Positions 33,293 to 44,200 are shown, counted from the first letter of the stretch. The stretch is 64,000 nt of DNA from Periplaneta americana (GCF_040183065.1 NC_091127.1:28388891-28452890); one strand, 5' to 3'. The notes: generated by a model from the sequence alone, not told the origin. Made by a program: numbers and translations.

Positions 33293-34234
33293 ATCCATAT
33301 ATCTTAATGACGTCTATCATCTGATATCTTCTTCTACCCCGAACTCTTCTCCTGTTCACCATTCCTTCCAGTGCATCCTTCAGTAGGCAGTTTCTTCTCA
33401 GCCAGTGACCCAACCAATTCCTTTTCCTCGTCCTGATCAGTTTTACCCACTCTTTCTAATACAGCTTCGTTTCTTACTCTGTCCATTTCACACGCTCCAT
33501 TCTTCTCCATTATTCACATTTCAAATGCTTCTATTCGTTTTTCTTCACTTCGTCATAATGTCTATGTTTCTGCCCCATACAATGCCGCACTCCATACAAA
33601 GCACTTCCCTAGTCTTTTCTTTAGTTCTTTTTCCAGAGGTCCGCAGAAGATGCTCCTTTTTCTATTAAAAGCTTCCTTGGCTATTGTTATCCTCCTTTTG
33701 ACTTCCTGGCAGCAGCTCATGTTACTGCTTATAGTACACCTCAAGTATTTGAAGATGTCCACTTACTCTACTGTCTCATTTAGAATTCGTAAGTTTATCT
33801 TCTGTATTTTTCCTCCTGTTACCATGCTCTTCGTCTTATTTGCATTTACCTTTATCCCGTACTGCTCACAGCTGTCATTTAGCACCAGTAGCATATTCTG
33901 TAGTATCATTTCCTATTCTGCTAACAACGCCATATCATCAGCAAATTGTATGCACTTTATTTTCTTCCTCCTACTATCACTCCTTCCATGTTCTGAAAAC
34001 ACTTCTTTACTAAATCCTCCAAGTAGATGTTAAACAGGGTAGGTGATAAAGGACATCCTCTCCCAATTTCACTTTGTTCTGACATTTCTTGTCCTATCTT
34101 CATATAAAACACCGAGTCAAAGTCAAGATTACTGAACAATCTTCTCTCTTTCCAATCCACACCTATTTTCTTTAGGATCCTCATCAGTTTATTCCAATAT
34201 TTCAGTACCAATTTAAGGTATTCGGATTTGAAGG
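33293..34234 (-). pseudogene. LINE reverse transcriptase, minus strand, different family
   Basis: Minus-strand order: IGRGCPLSPTLFNIYLEDL (motif B) near 34050, QFADDMALLA (motif C) near 33935, YGIKVNANKTKSMV-like near 33850, DIFKYLRCTISSNM near 33750, SAALYGAET near 33570, and a C-terminal block with RVRGRRRYQM near 33340. This is a full palm-to-C-terminus span of an RTE/craTA-like LINE distinct from family P. Frameshifts separate 33957-34253 from 33562-33762 and from the end. The 5' part is lost where the hAT element begins at 34243. Confidence 0.8.
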
Positions 34235-34242
34235 TTGTAAAC

Positions 34243-35097
34243 CACACCTGCACAAACAGCGCTCAACGAGCGCGCGCACTCCTTCGGAGCGGGAGAGCTG
34301 TGTTTACCACTCGCCGAAACGGAGAGGAAAATATGTCAGAATGACACAGACTTGCTATAGGTAGAGGAGAGGGAAACGACCACTCAGTTATCTAGTGGAG
34401 TGCAGTGTGTAGGCCTATTCTCAGTAACTGTTTCACGTTGCTTACCTACTGCTACAGTACAGTATGGAGGAATCTAAACGACGGAACATAACATTTAACA
34501 TTTAACGATTTACAGCTCGAACTTATTGATCTTCAATGTGACCTAAGGGCTAAAGATCGTTTGAATAATACTACTACCTTGGTTGAGTTTTACAAGACTA
34601 AACATTAGCAATAATATCCACGACTACACAGGCTGGCTGTGAAAATGATTGCAATGTTTGGCTCAACATTTATTTGTGAGCAACTGTTTTCTATAATCAA
34701 CTTTAACAAAGGCAGACATCGAACATCTGTAACTGATGTTTCATTATGACCAGTAGGCTACTGTTTCTTTCAGCTGCCAACAGCATAAAACCTCGTTTTG
34801 ATGTACTGATAAATAAAAATATAACAAAATGATATTGTACATTTAAGTAGCTATAGAATTTCTATTATTTCTGTAAAATAAATATTACTTTATTGATTAA
34901 TAATAGTCCAAGATAGTTTTGCAAAGACTGAACGGGAATTCATTTCATAAACACTCGTAATAGTACTTCCTTTTATATATATTTTGTACGAGATCACCCC
35001 TTCTTTCAGTCCACCCTTATACAGAGAGCAGCTAATATCTGCTTTCCGCTCATGAGCTGTGAGCCGTCTCGGAGAGCGCAAACCTTGTGCAGGTCTG
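34243..35097 (+). mobile_element. Second hAT transposon, near-perfect 8-bp target duplication
   Basis: Flanks TTGTAAAC (34235-34242) and TTGTAAAG (35098-35105), 7 of 8 identical. Ends CACACCTGCACAA and inverted CAGACCTGCACAA. Subterminal GC-rich words GCGCTC occur on both sides. The interior holds a plus-strand hAT C-terminal remnant. 855 bp, internally deleted. Confidence 0.86.
34500..34745 (+). pseudogene. hAT transposase C-terminal (dimerisation) remnant
   Basis: Reads LQLELIDLQCDLRAKDRLN, a stop, then RLAVKMIAMFGSTFICEQLF and INFNKGRHRTSVTD. FGSTxxCEQLFS.x..K.RxR is the hAT C-terminal signature and LQxELIDLQ immediately precedes it in GTF2IRD2-like members. It is better conserved than the corresponding part at 26.6-26.9 kb. 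Confidence 0.85.
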
Positions 35098-35105
35098 TTG
35101 TAAAG

Positions 35106-35680
35106 GAATGCGTAGTGTTGCGGATGGTGGGGCCGGCTTACCCAGGTAACACAATCGGTACCTAGGTCATTCCATCACTGGTGCACAAAATATCTCTTTG
35201 GGCTGCACTGCGTGGGGATATTACATGTCCCTTCCGGTAAGCACTTCTGTACCTCTATATAGTAGAAGGCGATAAAATTTTAAACCTAACATCAATAAAT
35301 TTGCAAGACTCTCATGACGAGGACAATAAGAAATTGTGTACTAACGAAGACAATGGCGATGATGAAGTCCTCTTAGCAGTTCCACTGCGTTAAAATAGCG
35401 AGTAATTAACATAATTTATTTTAAAAGTAAGCGTATTTTAACACGTTCCACATTATCTTTATTATACTTATCTTCAGTGCGAACGTGGGTGAGGTAGTGG
35501 AGGAAGAAAGAGGGAAAACGCCAAGAGGAAACTTTTCATTGGCTGTTGCGACAAGTTTCCCATCCGAAGAGGACTGTGTACCGTACATGTGTTCAGCATC
35601 AGCTGTACAAGTGTCTTTATTAGTAACGCTCTACGTGTCTTTTGTGATGTGTGAATTAATTAATGTAATTTGTTGCTGAA
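35106..35680. other. Spacer, no gene recognised
   Basis: Moderately GC-rich at 35110-35250 and again 35480-35640. Open frames do not resemble known families. Confidence 0.4.
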
Positions 35681-35687
35681 ATATTCG

Positions 35688-35910
35688 TCCGCCGCTAAGG
35701 CTCTGTAGGTAGCGTGTAAGCTTCCCAACCAAGCGGTCTGTGGTTCGATTGCTGGCATTTTTTTTTTGGAGTTTTAATTTCATTTATTGCATTCCATAGA
35801 TCTTACATTAGCAATGAACAAGTAAAAATTTTACGAGATTACAATTTTTTTACAATTTCAACTTCAATTTTTTACAATTTTTTTTTTCTGGCGAGATGTA
35901 GTGAATATTA
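35688..35910. mobile_element. tRNA-like head followed by R2-type LINE 3' tail
   Basis: 35688-35762 has TGTAGGTAGCGTG and GGTTCGATTGC (tRNA-like, plus strand). 35771-35890 reads, on minus, the LINE tail ATTGCTAATGTAAGATCTAT then GGAAT and AATGAAAT. The same tail and the same following word GGCGAGATGTAGTGA recur at 46886-47055. Confidence 0.55.
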
Positions 35911-36054
35911 TAGATTTATTAATTTGTCTTACAGAATAATATCTGTAATATTGACAATTATTCTCATAGCTGCAATGCATATGTCTGTACAGATTACTGT
36001 GCTCTTAACTGCGGAATCCCGGCCAAACAAGTCACTCAACTGAGTGCGCTCCTA

Positions 36055-36092
<38 letters not shown>

Positions 36093-36142
36093 GTAATAGT
36101 AATAGTAATAGTAATAGTAATAATAATATAATAATAATAATA
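36055..36142. repeat. (TAA)n/(TAG)n microsatellite tail of a LINE
   Basis: The run directly abuts the 3' UTR of the minus-strand LINE to its right, so it is that LINE's tail. Confidence 0.92.
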
Positions 36143-36656
36143 ATGGCTTTATTTAACCTGGCAGAGTTAAGGCCTTAAGGCCTTCTCTTACACTCAACCA
36201 GGATTAAAACTTGCTTACACAGTTGATCATAAAACTTGATCAGAATTAAGTAATTACATACTGATTACATAATGAGATCAAAAGAGGTAGTTACATAAAA
36301 TTTACCTCGTAAAATAAAAATAAACATAGTGAAGTACATATTAATTTGTTAGAATCAAATGCGGATCACATAAAAACAGAAGCCGATAATTCAATAAAAA
36401 AAGAAAAATGTACACAGTAAAAATAAAAATAAACACATTAGTATACATATTAGTATTAGATTACAATTAAGTGGGACTTACATAATTAAATCAGAAACCG
36501 ACAATGGAATAAAATGTACACAAAAATAGATTAATAATAAAAAACAACAACACAGTGGAATACATATTGGCATTAAGTGATAAATAAACACGATTTAGAT
36601 AATAAAAATAAGAAAAAAAAATAATAATAAATACAGTGGAACACATTTCCAACACG

Positions 36657-37307
36657 TTAGGTCTGAAAACTCATCATAAGATACTTTTCTAATTTACATT
36701 TAAAGGAAATTAAAGTTCGGCAGCCCTTGACTTCAGGCGGCAGAGAATTCCATTGACGAGAAGTAGCAACAGTGAAAGACGAATAAAGAGATGATGTGTG
36801 CAGTGGTATTTCTAGCGTGTTATCATATTGTGACCGAGTATTTAAGTTATGATACCGAGAAAGACTGTGGAATCGGACAGATAAGTAAGAGGGAGTAGAG
36901 GTGTACAAAATTCGGTATAAGAGAGAAAGGGAATGTAACTTTCTCGTCTCATTTAACCTGAGCCACAATAATTTATCGAAAGAAGGCGAAATGTGATCGT
37001 AGTAGCGGACATTACAAATGAAACGAACACACGCATTATGAACACGTTGCAGTTTCTGGGATAAATCCACCCCGAGATCACTGAATAAAGCGTCACAATA
37101 ATCGAAATGAGGCATAATAAGAGTCTGTACAAGCATCTGCTTTAATTTAGCTGGATAGTGGTACAATCTTTTTAACGAGTGAAGAGTGGAAAATACTTTC
37201 TTGCATGTGTGTTTGATATGCTTGTCCCAGGTAAGGTTAGATTCAAAATGAACTCCCAGGTTTCTTACAGTTGAACTGAATGGAATGATCGCTTTATTCA
37301 GAGTCAC
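36657..37307 (-). pseudogene. LINE family J reverse transcriptase C-terminal half, uninterrupted
   Basis: 216 residues in frame. It begins after the palm: STVRNLGVHFESNLTWDKHI (the NLGV.FD..L.W..HI landmark of jockey/CR1-like enzymes), then LKRLYHYPAKLKQMLVQTLI, FDYCDALFSDL, LQRVHNACVRFI, HISPSFDKLLWLRL, and CRTLISFKCKLEKYL at the end. No catalytic YxDD is left, so it is inactive despite the open frame. First codon GTG; the true start was upstream. Confidence 0.87.
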
Positions 37308-37457
37308 GGGAGGAAGGTTGAGCTCCCGAGACTCTGAATAAAGCGATCATGGCAGTTGACATTGGACATATACGTCAACATAAATGTCTAACTTGGAGTC
37401 AGGCCACAAAGGGAAACATTGAAGGAGGAGGATTCGATCCGGTGCTGTGGATTGAAT

Positions 37458-37765
37458 TCGGCGTAGCTCAGTGGTCAGAGCGCTTGGTACGTAGGACCAA
37501 GGACCCGGGTTCGATCCCCGGCGCCGGAGTGATTTTTTTTCTCAAATATTAATTGAAATGTAGTGAGATGAAGTGAGGTCGAGGATCCGCCAACAGATTA
37601 CCTAGCATTTGCGTTATGGTTGGGGAAAACCTCGGAAAAAACCCAACCAGGTAGTCAGACCAAACGGGGGTGAAGTGAAGAGAGGCCGAGGACTCGTCAT
37701 AGATCATCCGTCATCAGTCTCTTGGCTGAGAAAACCTCGGAAGAGTCTTATCATTTCGCGGGATT
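37458..37765 (+). mobile_element. tRNA-derived SINE with CCTCGG body
   Basis: tRNA-like head at 37458-37532: GCGTAGCTCAGTGGTCAGAG, anticodon-like stem TTGGT/ACCAA and GGGTTCGATCCCCGGCGCC. A second body at 37545-37760 has GAGATGAAGTGAGGTCGAGG and repeated AAACCTCGGAA words, matching 47041-47335. The two parts may be separate insertions. Confidence 0.7.
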
Positions 37766-38034
37766 GGGTGTTTGTCCCTTGTATTGTGCTTGTCCTCTGA
37801 CGTTACTGCGATAATCCTACATAGTGCTGACCACAATGTCAGAAAGCCCCGCAACGTGAGAGAGTCTAATATTGGTTTAAAGATACATACTTCCTCACAT
37901 CGTTGGCTATAAGCCTGTACAAAACGAGGAGATTATTAAGATAAGAGAGAAATAATTGGAATATCCAATTACAAATTACTACTGATTCATCTTGTTTTAA
38001 TATGTATAAATAAACATGTTCTTAGACTTACAAG

Positions 38035-38628
38035 CAAACATTCTAATGGGGGCAGATAAAAAAGTTAAATTTTTTTCTTCCACCATGTTAATAATGCCAA
38101 AAGAAGTGCTTATTTAAATTTTGGCCACTCGACCGCAATTACGAGGTTGTCCAAAAAGTGATTTTCCCTGAATCCGTTTACGAAAAAAAGCACAATTACC
38201 TGGAAAGATTTATTGAAACAGATACAGCAATTGTTGCGCTATTTGTCAACATTTTCCACACTGGAATTGAGACATTTGTCATATCAATGGATTAATTTTT
38301 GTATCCTTGTGTTGTAGAAGTCAGCCGCCTGGGATCGGACCCAGCGTTTGACAGCAGTCTGCACCTCTCTGTCGATCTCATGATACGACAAATGTCTCAA
38401 TTCCGGTGGGGAATATGTTGAAAAATAGCTCAACATTTGCAGTGTCAGTTGTAATAAATTTTTCCAATGAAATTGTGTTTTTTTTTGTTAACGGTCCCTG
38501 GCGAACTTACTTTTACGGCCCTCGTAATTGCGGTCGAGTGGGCAAAATTTGTATAAGCACTTCTTTTGACATTATTAACATGGTGGAAGAAAAAAAATTA
38601 ACTTTCTTATCTGCCTCCAGAATGTTTG
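38035..38628. mobile_element. Palindromic mariner-like element
   Basis: Ends CAAACATTCT ... AGAATGTTTG with long inverted arms (about 38035-38260 and 38390-38628). The minus strand at 38150-38390 reads EIDREVQTAVKRWVRSQAAD and FYNTRIQKLIH, the C-terminus of a Mos1/SETMAR-type mariner transposase. The right arm repeats its last part (YDKCLN) on the plus strand. A foldback formed from a mariner tail. Confidence 0.72.
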
Positions 38629-39077
38629 TTAGAGTAACGTTTTTAGTTGCCTATTCTTAGTTTTTTTTTTTCGGAGGATAGCCTTAGGCTAACACTGCAG
38701 CCTTAGGCTTATTGTGCAACCTCCTTATATTTGGATGATTTTGAAGTCGTTAAGATCGCTCTTCAAGCACGTGATTCACTGCTTGGTTCCATCTTATCGA
38801 TTAGACTATAGTAACCAGTTCTGACGATAACCGCAAACGCTCCACCGTCTCCATGTTACTATGTCGCCTCCTCAGATCGGTGGAATCTGTTCACATTCTC
38901 TTTCCCGAAGATGGTGTCACCGCAGATTAGTCCACTGTAGAAGCCTCTACGGCTACCTAGGGTTTGTGCAGCTCCCTCAGACAGATGGCGTCTGTAGGCG
39001 AATTCTGGAACAAAGTCTGCCACGATCACCTGGTCAATCTGAAACTATTACGATGATAGGTGAATTGAAGCTAGTGA

Positions 39078-39253
39078 AGGAGAAATGAATCCCAAGTCCA
39101 CTGCCGAAAGTTATCCAGCAATTTTTCAGCAAGTGGTTGAGGGAAAACTTCGGAAAAAACCCCAACCAGGTAACTTGTCCCAACCAGAATTTCAATCCCG
39201 GTCTGCTCTTTTCATGGTCAAGCAAGCTAATCGTTAATCTACAGCAGTGGACA
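39078..39253 (-). mobile_element. tRNA-derived SINE, family A, degraded partial copy
   Basis: Minus strand shows GGTTTTTTCCGAAGTTTTCC and CTTTCGGCAGTGGAC with a damaged head. The 3' half of the family is missing. Confidence 0.7.
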
Positions 39254-39359
39254 TCTCTACTGTTATTCTTACCAATTTGTTACTCTGCAATCCAACCATG
39301 GTGAAGCAGCTTAATGACGGCAGAAGAAATAGAAGTAGCCCGCGAAATTATGCCCCATC

Positions 39360-39626
39360 ATTTTTTATTTTATTTTAGTAGGTTATTATTTTACGACGCT
39401 TTATCAACATCTTAGGTTATTTAGCGTCCGAATGAGATGAACGTGATAATGCCGGTGAAATGAGTCCGGGGTCCAGCACCCAAAGTTACCCAGCATTTGC
39501 TCATATTGGGTTGAGGGAAAACTCCGGAAAAAAACCCCAACCAGGTAACTTGCCCCAACCGGGATTCGAACCCGTTCCACCTTGTCTAGCGGCCAGACGT
39601 GCTAACCGTTACTCCACAGGTGTGGA
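39360..39626 (-). mobile_element. tRNA-derived SINE, family A, copy 5
   Basis: Minus strand: CCACACCTGTGGAGTAACGG, B box GGTTCGAATCCCGG, body and tail as in copy 2. CCCCATC and CCCCGTC flank it (6 of 7). Confidence 0.9.
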
Positions 39627-39712
39627 CCCCGTCGTTTTAATGCATACTTTTCACTGGTGTCCGCGGTTTGAAGCTCGGTCTCCGATCGGAAAAACCACTA
39701 GGACCTCCAGTC

Positions 39713-39755
39713 TTGAATAATTTCAAAGAAAAATCGTTCCGGGGCCGGGTATTTA
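39713..39755 (-). mobile_element. Fragment of SINE family D
   Basis: TTGAATAATTTCAAAGAAAA and GTTCCGGGGCCGGGTA match the body/head junction of the 3.2-kb units. Only about 43 bp remain. Confidence 0.65.
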
Positions 39756-39764
39756 GTATTTAGT

Positions 39765-40672
39765 GTTATTTAGTATTTATTTATTTAATCTGATAGAGAT
39801 AAGGCCATCAGGCCTTCTCTGCCCCTCTACCAGGGGATTACAACTATGAAGAATAAAATTACAATTAATATTAAATTTACAATTACAATTACAATAACAA
39901 TTAAAGTACAACAAGATTACCTGATTAATGAAAGCTAGACAATTTATCATAGAAGTTAAGAACAAAGAATATTTTTGTATTTACTGAATTACAAATTAAA
40001 CCTAAAATAACAAAATTCTATAGTGATGAAATTACCGGATATTGAAATATTTTGTGATAGATTAAGAGAACTATTTACAAGAAATCATGTCTAAACGAGT
40101 CTCAATTACTGAGCAAGTGCCTAGTAAGTTTGTGTTTGAATTCAATTTTATTTCGACAGTCCCTGATGCTAGCAGGTAACGAATTCCAGAGTCTTGGCAG
40201 GGCTATTGTGAAAGAGGATGAGTATGAGGAGGTGCGATGGGATGGTATTGTTAGTATTGTTTCATGGCGAGAGCGTGTGTTCAGATTGTGGTGGGAAGAA
40301 AGGTAAGTGAAGCGAGACTACAGGTACGAAGGAATAGAAAAGTTCAAGATTTCGAAGAGAAGGAGAAGTGAATGTAAATTTCTTTTCTTATCTAGTTTAA
40401 GCCAACCTATTGTTTCCAGGAATGGAGTAATATGATCATATTTACGAACATTGCTTACAAAACGTACACACAAATTATGAGCACGTTGAAGTTTCGTTTT
40501 GTTGTCGCTGGAGAGGTCAGTCTGTAAAATGTCAGCATAGTCAAAGTAAGGAAATGCAAGCGTCTGCACAAGGGACTTTTTTAAGCAAGAGGGAAGATGA
40601 ATATTTATCCTTTTTAGCACATGGATAATAGAATATACTTTTCTGCAGGTTTCTGTGATTAGCATGTCCCAG
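39765..40672 (-). mobile_element. Jockey/CR1-like LINE (family J), copy 2
   Basis: Minus strand: coding 40672 to about 40100 with frameshifts, then a 3' UTR GTAGAGGGGCAGAGAAGGCC and an AAATAAATA tail. The UTR is diverged from copies 1 and 3, indicating a subfamily. Confidence 0.82.
40100..40672 (-). pseudogene. LINE family J reverse transcriptase C-terminal remnant
   Basis: Frame from 40665 to 40318 reads VYSIIHVLKRINIHLPSCLK, LVQTLAFPYFDYADILQTDL, KLQRAHNLCVRFVSNVRKYD and LKKR-like heptads to SIPSYL; a stop there breaks it. Beyond, further residues such as LWNSLPASIRDCR are recoverable in another register near 40170. Same domain as 36657-37307 but clearly diverged. Confidence 0.8.
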
Positions 40673-41160
40673 TTGAGATCGATCCCGGGAACTCTAGCTG
40701 AACGTACCGGTGCGGCGCTCTACCAACTGAACTACCCAGGAACTCCACCCGACATAGTCTTAATTTTTCGTTTGTATCCACACGACTCGAGTGGGCTGAC
40801 AAGACACCAGAGAGTGCACACAACCTCTGTGTGACTTGGAATTCTGGTTTTCTGTTAAAGTACCTGCAGTAAAGTATATATTAGGCAAGTCATTTTTTTC
40901 AGGTAAGGCTTCCTGTGAAGCAGACTTGTGCACTCGATGTGGGTCTCTGGCGTCTTGTCAGCCCACTCGAGTTGTGTGGATACAAGAGGAAAAATTGAGA
41001 CGGTGCCGGATGGAGTTCCTGGGTAGCTGAGTTGGTAGAGCGATGGTACATTTAACCAGAGGTCCCGGGCTCGATACCCGTCTCCGGAACAATTTTTCTC
41101 TTGAAATTATTCAAGTCTGCTTCACAGGGAAGCTTTATCTGAAAAACTAGACTTGCATTA
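40673..41160. mobile_element. Palindromic pair of SINE family D units
   Basis: Minus tRNA-like head at about 40679-40745 and plus head at about 41018-41092 (GTAGCTGAGTTGGTAGAGC, GGTCCCGGGCTCGATACCC). Bodies between and outside match 2925-3445. The repeat of this head-to-head layout at two distant loci suggests that the palindrome itself is the mobile unit. Confidence 0.72.
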
Positions 41161-41858
41161 TTCTAGTCGTTTGGCTAATAGTCAACTCATGAGAATAAGT
41201 TTGACCTCTGGAATTGATTCGCTGTAGTGTGCATGATTCGTGAGACCTGAGGTGGTAATTGGAGTAATACACCCTGTGCCATTTCTTTCATCACAGAAAC
41301 TACCCTCATTTTCCCCTTAGGCACTAAATTTCCCTTCTCCGCCGTCTCAGCTCCTTGTTCTTTGATTTCTGGTCTCGGTAGAAGATTATTGCTACAGTCC
41401 ATAAGGTTCGAGTGATACCAATCGCCCCCACTTGGTAACGAGGTAGCTGGGAAAATTACGATTTCCGCTAATTTTATTACTTTCTTTCTTTCGCCATCCT
41501 ATTCTAGAAGGGTACGTCTGTGATTGCCTCCGGGCATGCGAACTGGGCATTGGGCATTCAAGCTCCCCACCTTCCTCCCCTCCAAGCATCGTAGAAATGA
41601 ATGTGTGTGTGTAAAAAGGACGCACTTTTGGATGACAATAAACGTTACTGAACGAAAATATTGCATCGTATCTTAGTTACTTTACTTTAAATGATACGTG
41701 CGTATGCCGGATGGAGCATTGTAGCCTGCTTGTAAGTGTGATTAAATCGAAAGCTCTCACGCTAGGCTGTTCATAACGTTCATAACTTCAGCTAGCGTTA
41801 ACCTGAAGACGTCGGCCAGTAACACATTCTGCTGGCTATGTAGATTATTTGTAGACTT
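41161..41858. other. Spacer, no gene recognised
   Basis: Two weak minus-strand frames of 70-77 residues show no family resemblance. Composition is less AT-rich (41260-41600). Confidence 0.4.

Positions 41859-41859
<1 letters not shown>

Positions 41860-41924
<65 letters not shown>
41860..41924. repeat. (GT)n microsatellite
   Basis: About 32 GT units without interruption. Confidence 0.97.
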
Positions 41925-41925
<1 letters not shown>

Positions 41926-42066
41926 CGATTCATGGCAACTCTCTTAAGATTGGTAGTGAACAAAACGAGTGTGAGGTTTTTTTATATAATATTCCTGTTA
42001 CTCTTTTCATTCACATTCTACCATTGCTCCAGTGCGTAGGTGGTTCATATTTGTGCTCTGACACGT

Positions 42067-42290
42067 TAAATGTTATTATGTTTTATTTAACGACACTCGC
42101 AACTGCAGAGGTTATATCAGCGTCGCCGGATCTGCCGGAATTTTGTCCCGCAGGAGTTCTTTTACATGCCAGTAAATCAACTGACATGAGCCTGTCGCAT
42201 TTAAGCACACTTAAATGCCATCGACCTGGCCTGGGATCGAACCCGCAACCTTGGGCATAGAAGGCTAGCGCTATACCAACTTGCCAACCA
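42067..42290 (-). mobile_element. tRNA-derived SINE, family C, copy 1, perfect 12-bp target duplication
   Basis: Flanked by GCTCTGACACGT at 42055-42066 and 42291-42302. Minus strand: tRNA-like head with GCGGGTTCGATCCCAGG (B box), body ATTTAAGTGTGCTTAAATGC, and tail GGCGACGCTGATATAACC, GTCGTTAAATAAAACATAA. Confidence 0.93.
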
Positions 42291-42344
42291 GCTCTGACAC
42301 GTGCGATTCAAGCGTAGTATATTGAATTAGGGCTTTTCAATATA

Positions 42345-43134
42345 CAGGGTGTTAAAAAATAACGTTTACAACGTTTCAGGGATGATAGAAGAGGTAAAAA
42401 CAAACATTTTTTTTTAAGCGACAAAACTTTAGCAGATGCGCCGTTTTGCCGCAAGAAGGCCTGAAGGGTAGATGACTTGACTTGCGTCACAGCACACAAT
42501 GGTTAGTTCTGTTTGTACTGCTGTGTTTGCAGCAAGTTAAAAGGGTCCTTAACAGTCTCCGTGGTGGTAATTATTTTTTTCTACGCGACGTCCTACCAGA
42601 ACTTTTAGAAAATATCCAATTGAACATCAGAGAACGAATATGGTTTCAGCATGATGGTGCCCCTCCACACTTTTATCGTCGTGTCAGGAACCACCTAAAT
42701 GCTACATTCCCCGTTCGTGGGATTGGCAGGGGTGGACAGGTACCGTGGCCACCTCGATCACCGGACCTAACCCACTGGATTTATTTTTGTGGGGAGACCT
42801 GAAACGTCTTGTGTATGAGTTACCAATCCATATGGCAGAAGACTTAGTTGCTCGCGTTGTTGAAGCTGCACATGTTATTCGAGACAATGTTGGCCTTTTT
42901 GAGCGTTGCAGACTCTCCATAGTACGAAGGTACCAGTTGTGCAATGCCTTCAATGGACGGCAGTTTGAACACCGCCTCTAAAACGACAATTGGTCTCGTT
43001 CTTTATGGATTGCACTAACACTTACGTACACAATAAACGGCGCATCTGCCAAATTTTTGTCACTTACAAAATACGTTTGTTTTTACCTCCTGCATCATCC
43101 CTGATACGTTGTAAACGTTATTTTTAACACCCTG
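42345..43134 (+). mobile_element. Mariner-like transposon with long terminal inverted repeats
   Basis: Ends CAGGGTGTTAAAAAATAACG and inverted CGTTATTTTTAACACCCTG; the inverted similarity runs for about 100 bp to GGCGCATCTGC. TA flanks both ends. 790 bp, carrying only the second half of a transposase gene. Confidence 0.92.
42560..42981 (+). pseudogene. Mariner/IS630-type transposase C-terminal half, frameshifted
   Basis: Reads FLRDVLPELLENIQLNIRER, then IWFQHDGAPPHFYRRVRNHL (second catalytic Asp in HDGAPPH), WPPRSPDLT (third acidic position), then after a one-base shift near 42780 LDLFLWGDLKRLVYELPI, and RRYQLCNAFNGRQFEHRL at the C-terminus. The first catalytic Asp region is deleted. The sequence is otherwise rather well preserved, so the deletion derivative is not very old. 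Confidence 0.88.
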
Positions 43135-43299
43135 TAGAAATCTTGAAGGACATTTTACACTGGTAGATATTAAGTTTAGCTAAATTTCGGCCACGCCAAT
43201 GAATTCAACGTGTGCCAAAACATAAGAATACGTCAATATATCAAAATTCAAAATTTTATAGATGTTAAGTTTTGTGAAAACGCCCCAGAATTATTCTTT

Positions 43300-44200
43300 A
43301 AATTTAGTTATAAGGACGCATAAATAACCTGATTAATTGGAAACATGCATTAAATTTGCATTGAATGTTTACAGTTCTTTTAATGTAAAGCGATGCGCCT
43401 ATGGTCACTACCTTCACTAAATATGTTGTCCTGGGCCCGTCTCAAAGAGCGAAGAACTATTCACTCTCTCACTTTACTCTTCAGTATTGTTCAAACCTCT
43501 AACCCTAGCTACTTAGCTTCTCGTTTCCAACATTTGTCCTCATATCACGAAATAGATACTCGCTCACAACACCATATCACACTCTCCATTCCTAAACACA
43601 GAACATCCTTCTACTCTTCATCTTTCACGGTCTCTGCTGGTCATCTCTGGAACTCTCTACAACAAAATATCAGAGACTGTCGGACATTGTCTAGTTTCAA
43701 AAATAAATTAAAATTGCACTTTTTCAATTCAGATTCCTTTCAGTTATAAGCCCTTTTCTCTGCGATAGTTTTGTAAAAATATAGGCTATATATTTCTTTC
43801 CTTCCTTTTCCCTTTTTGTTCTCTTTATCACCAGATGAATTTATTATCATAGCCTGTTTATTGTGAATTTTTTTTAATATTCGTATTTCTTTTCTTTTTT
43901 TTTCATTATTTTATTACATTCCATTTTGTTATATTCTACCTTACGTTTTCCATATTAACTATTTGTACTAAATGAGTTGCTTTTACTACATTCCAATGTA
44001 TTTTACTTTCTTTTTTCTATTATTGTATTATTTTCATGTTGTTTAGTGTCGATTTTATTATGCTATTACTATTTTTTTTTGTAATATGTTAGTATTCTGT
44101 TCTGTAACTTTTTGTTAAATTTTAACTGTTTGTATACTTTGTGACCTGGTAGAGTGTAAGAGAAGGCCCTATGGCCTTAACTCTGCCAGTATAAATAAAG
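43300..44200 (+). mobile_element. Jockey/CR1-like LINE (family J), copy 3
   Basis: Coding at 43393-43749, then a 3' UTR with TAGAGTGTAAGAGAAGGCCC, TAACTCTGCCAGTATAAATA and an ATT tail expanded into a 370-bp microsatellite. The UTR is nearly identical to copy 1. 5' edge not precisely placed. Confidence 0.82.
43393..43749 (+). pseudogene. LINE family J reverse transcriptase, last 118 residues
   Basis: LPSLNMLSWARLKERRTIHS, LLFSIVQTSNPSYLASRFQH, DTRSQHHITLSIPKHRTSFY and LWNSLQQNIRDCRTLSSFKN match the corresponding last third of 36657-37307. The frame ends at a natural-looking stop before the UTR. Everything upstream is lost. Confidence 0.85.

Larger units (their letters stand above)
36055..37308 (-). 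mobile_element. Jockey/CR1-like LINE (family J), copy 1, 5'-truncated
   Basis: Minus strand: coding to 36657, then a 3' UTR with GAGTGTAAGAGAAGGCCTTA, ACTCTGCCAGGTTAAATAAA and a TTA-repeat tail. The 5' edge at about 37308 abuts a 21-bp perfect inverted copy of its own first bases (37330-37350). Confidence 0.87.

Noticed and set aside
41757-42260. Open frames over the GT repeat (CV and TH repeats)
   Set aside because: Dinucleotide repeat read in frame, then SINE sequence; no protein family.
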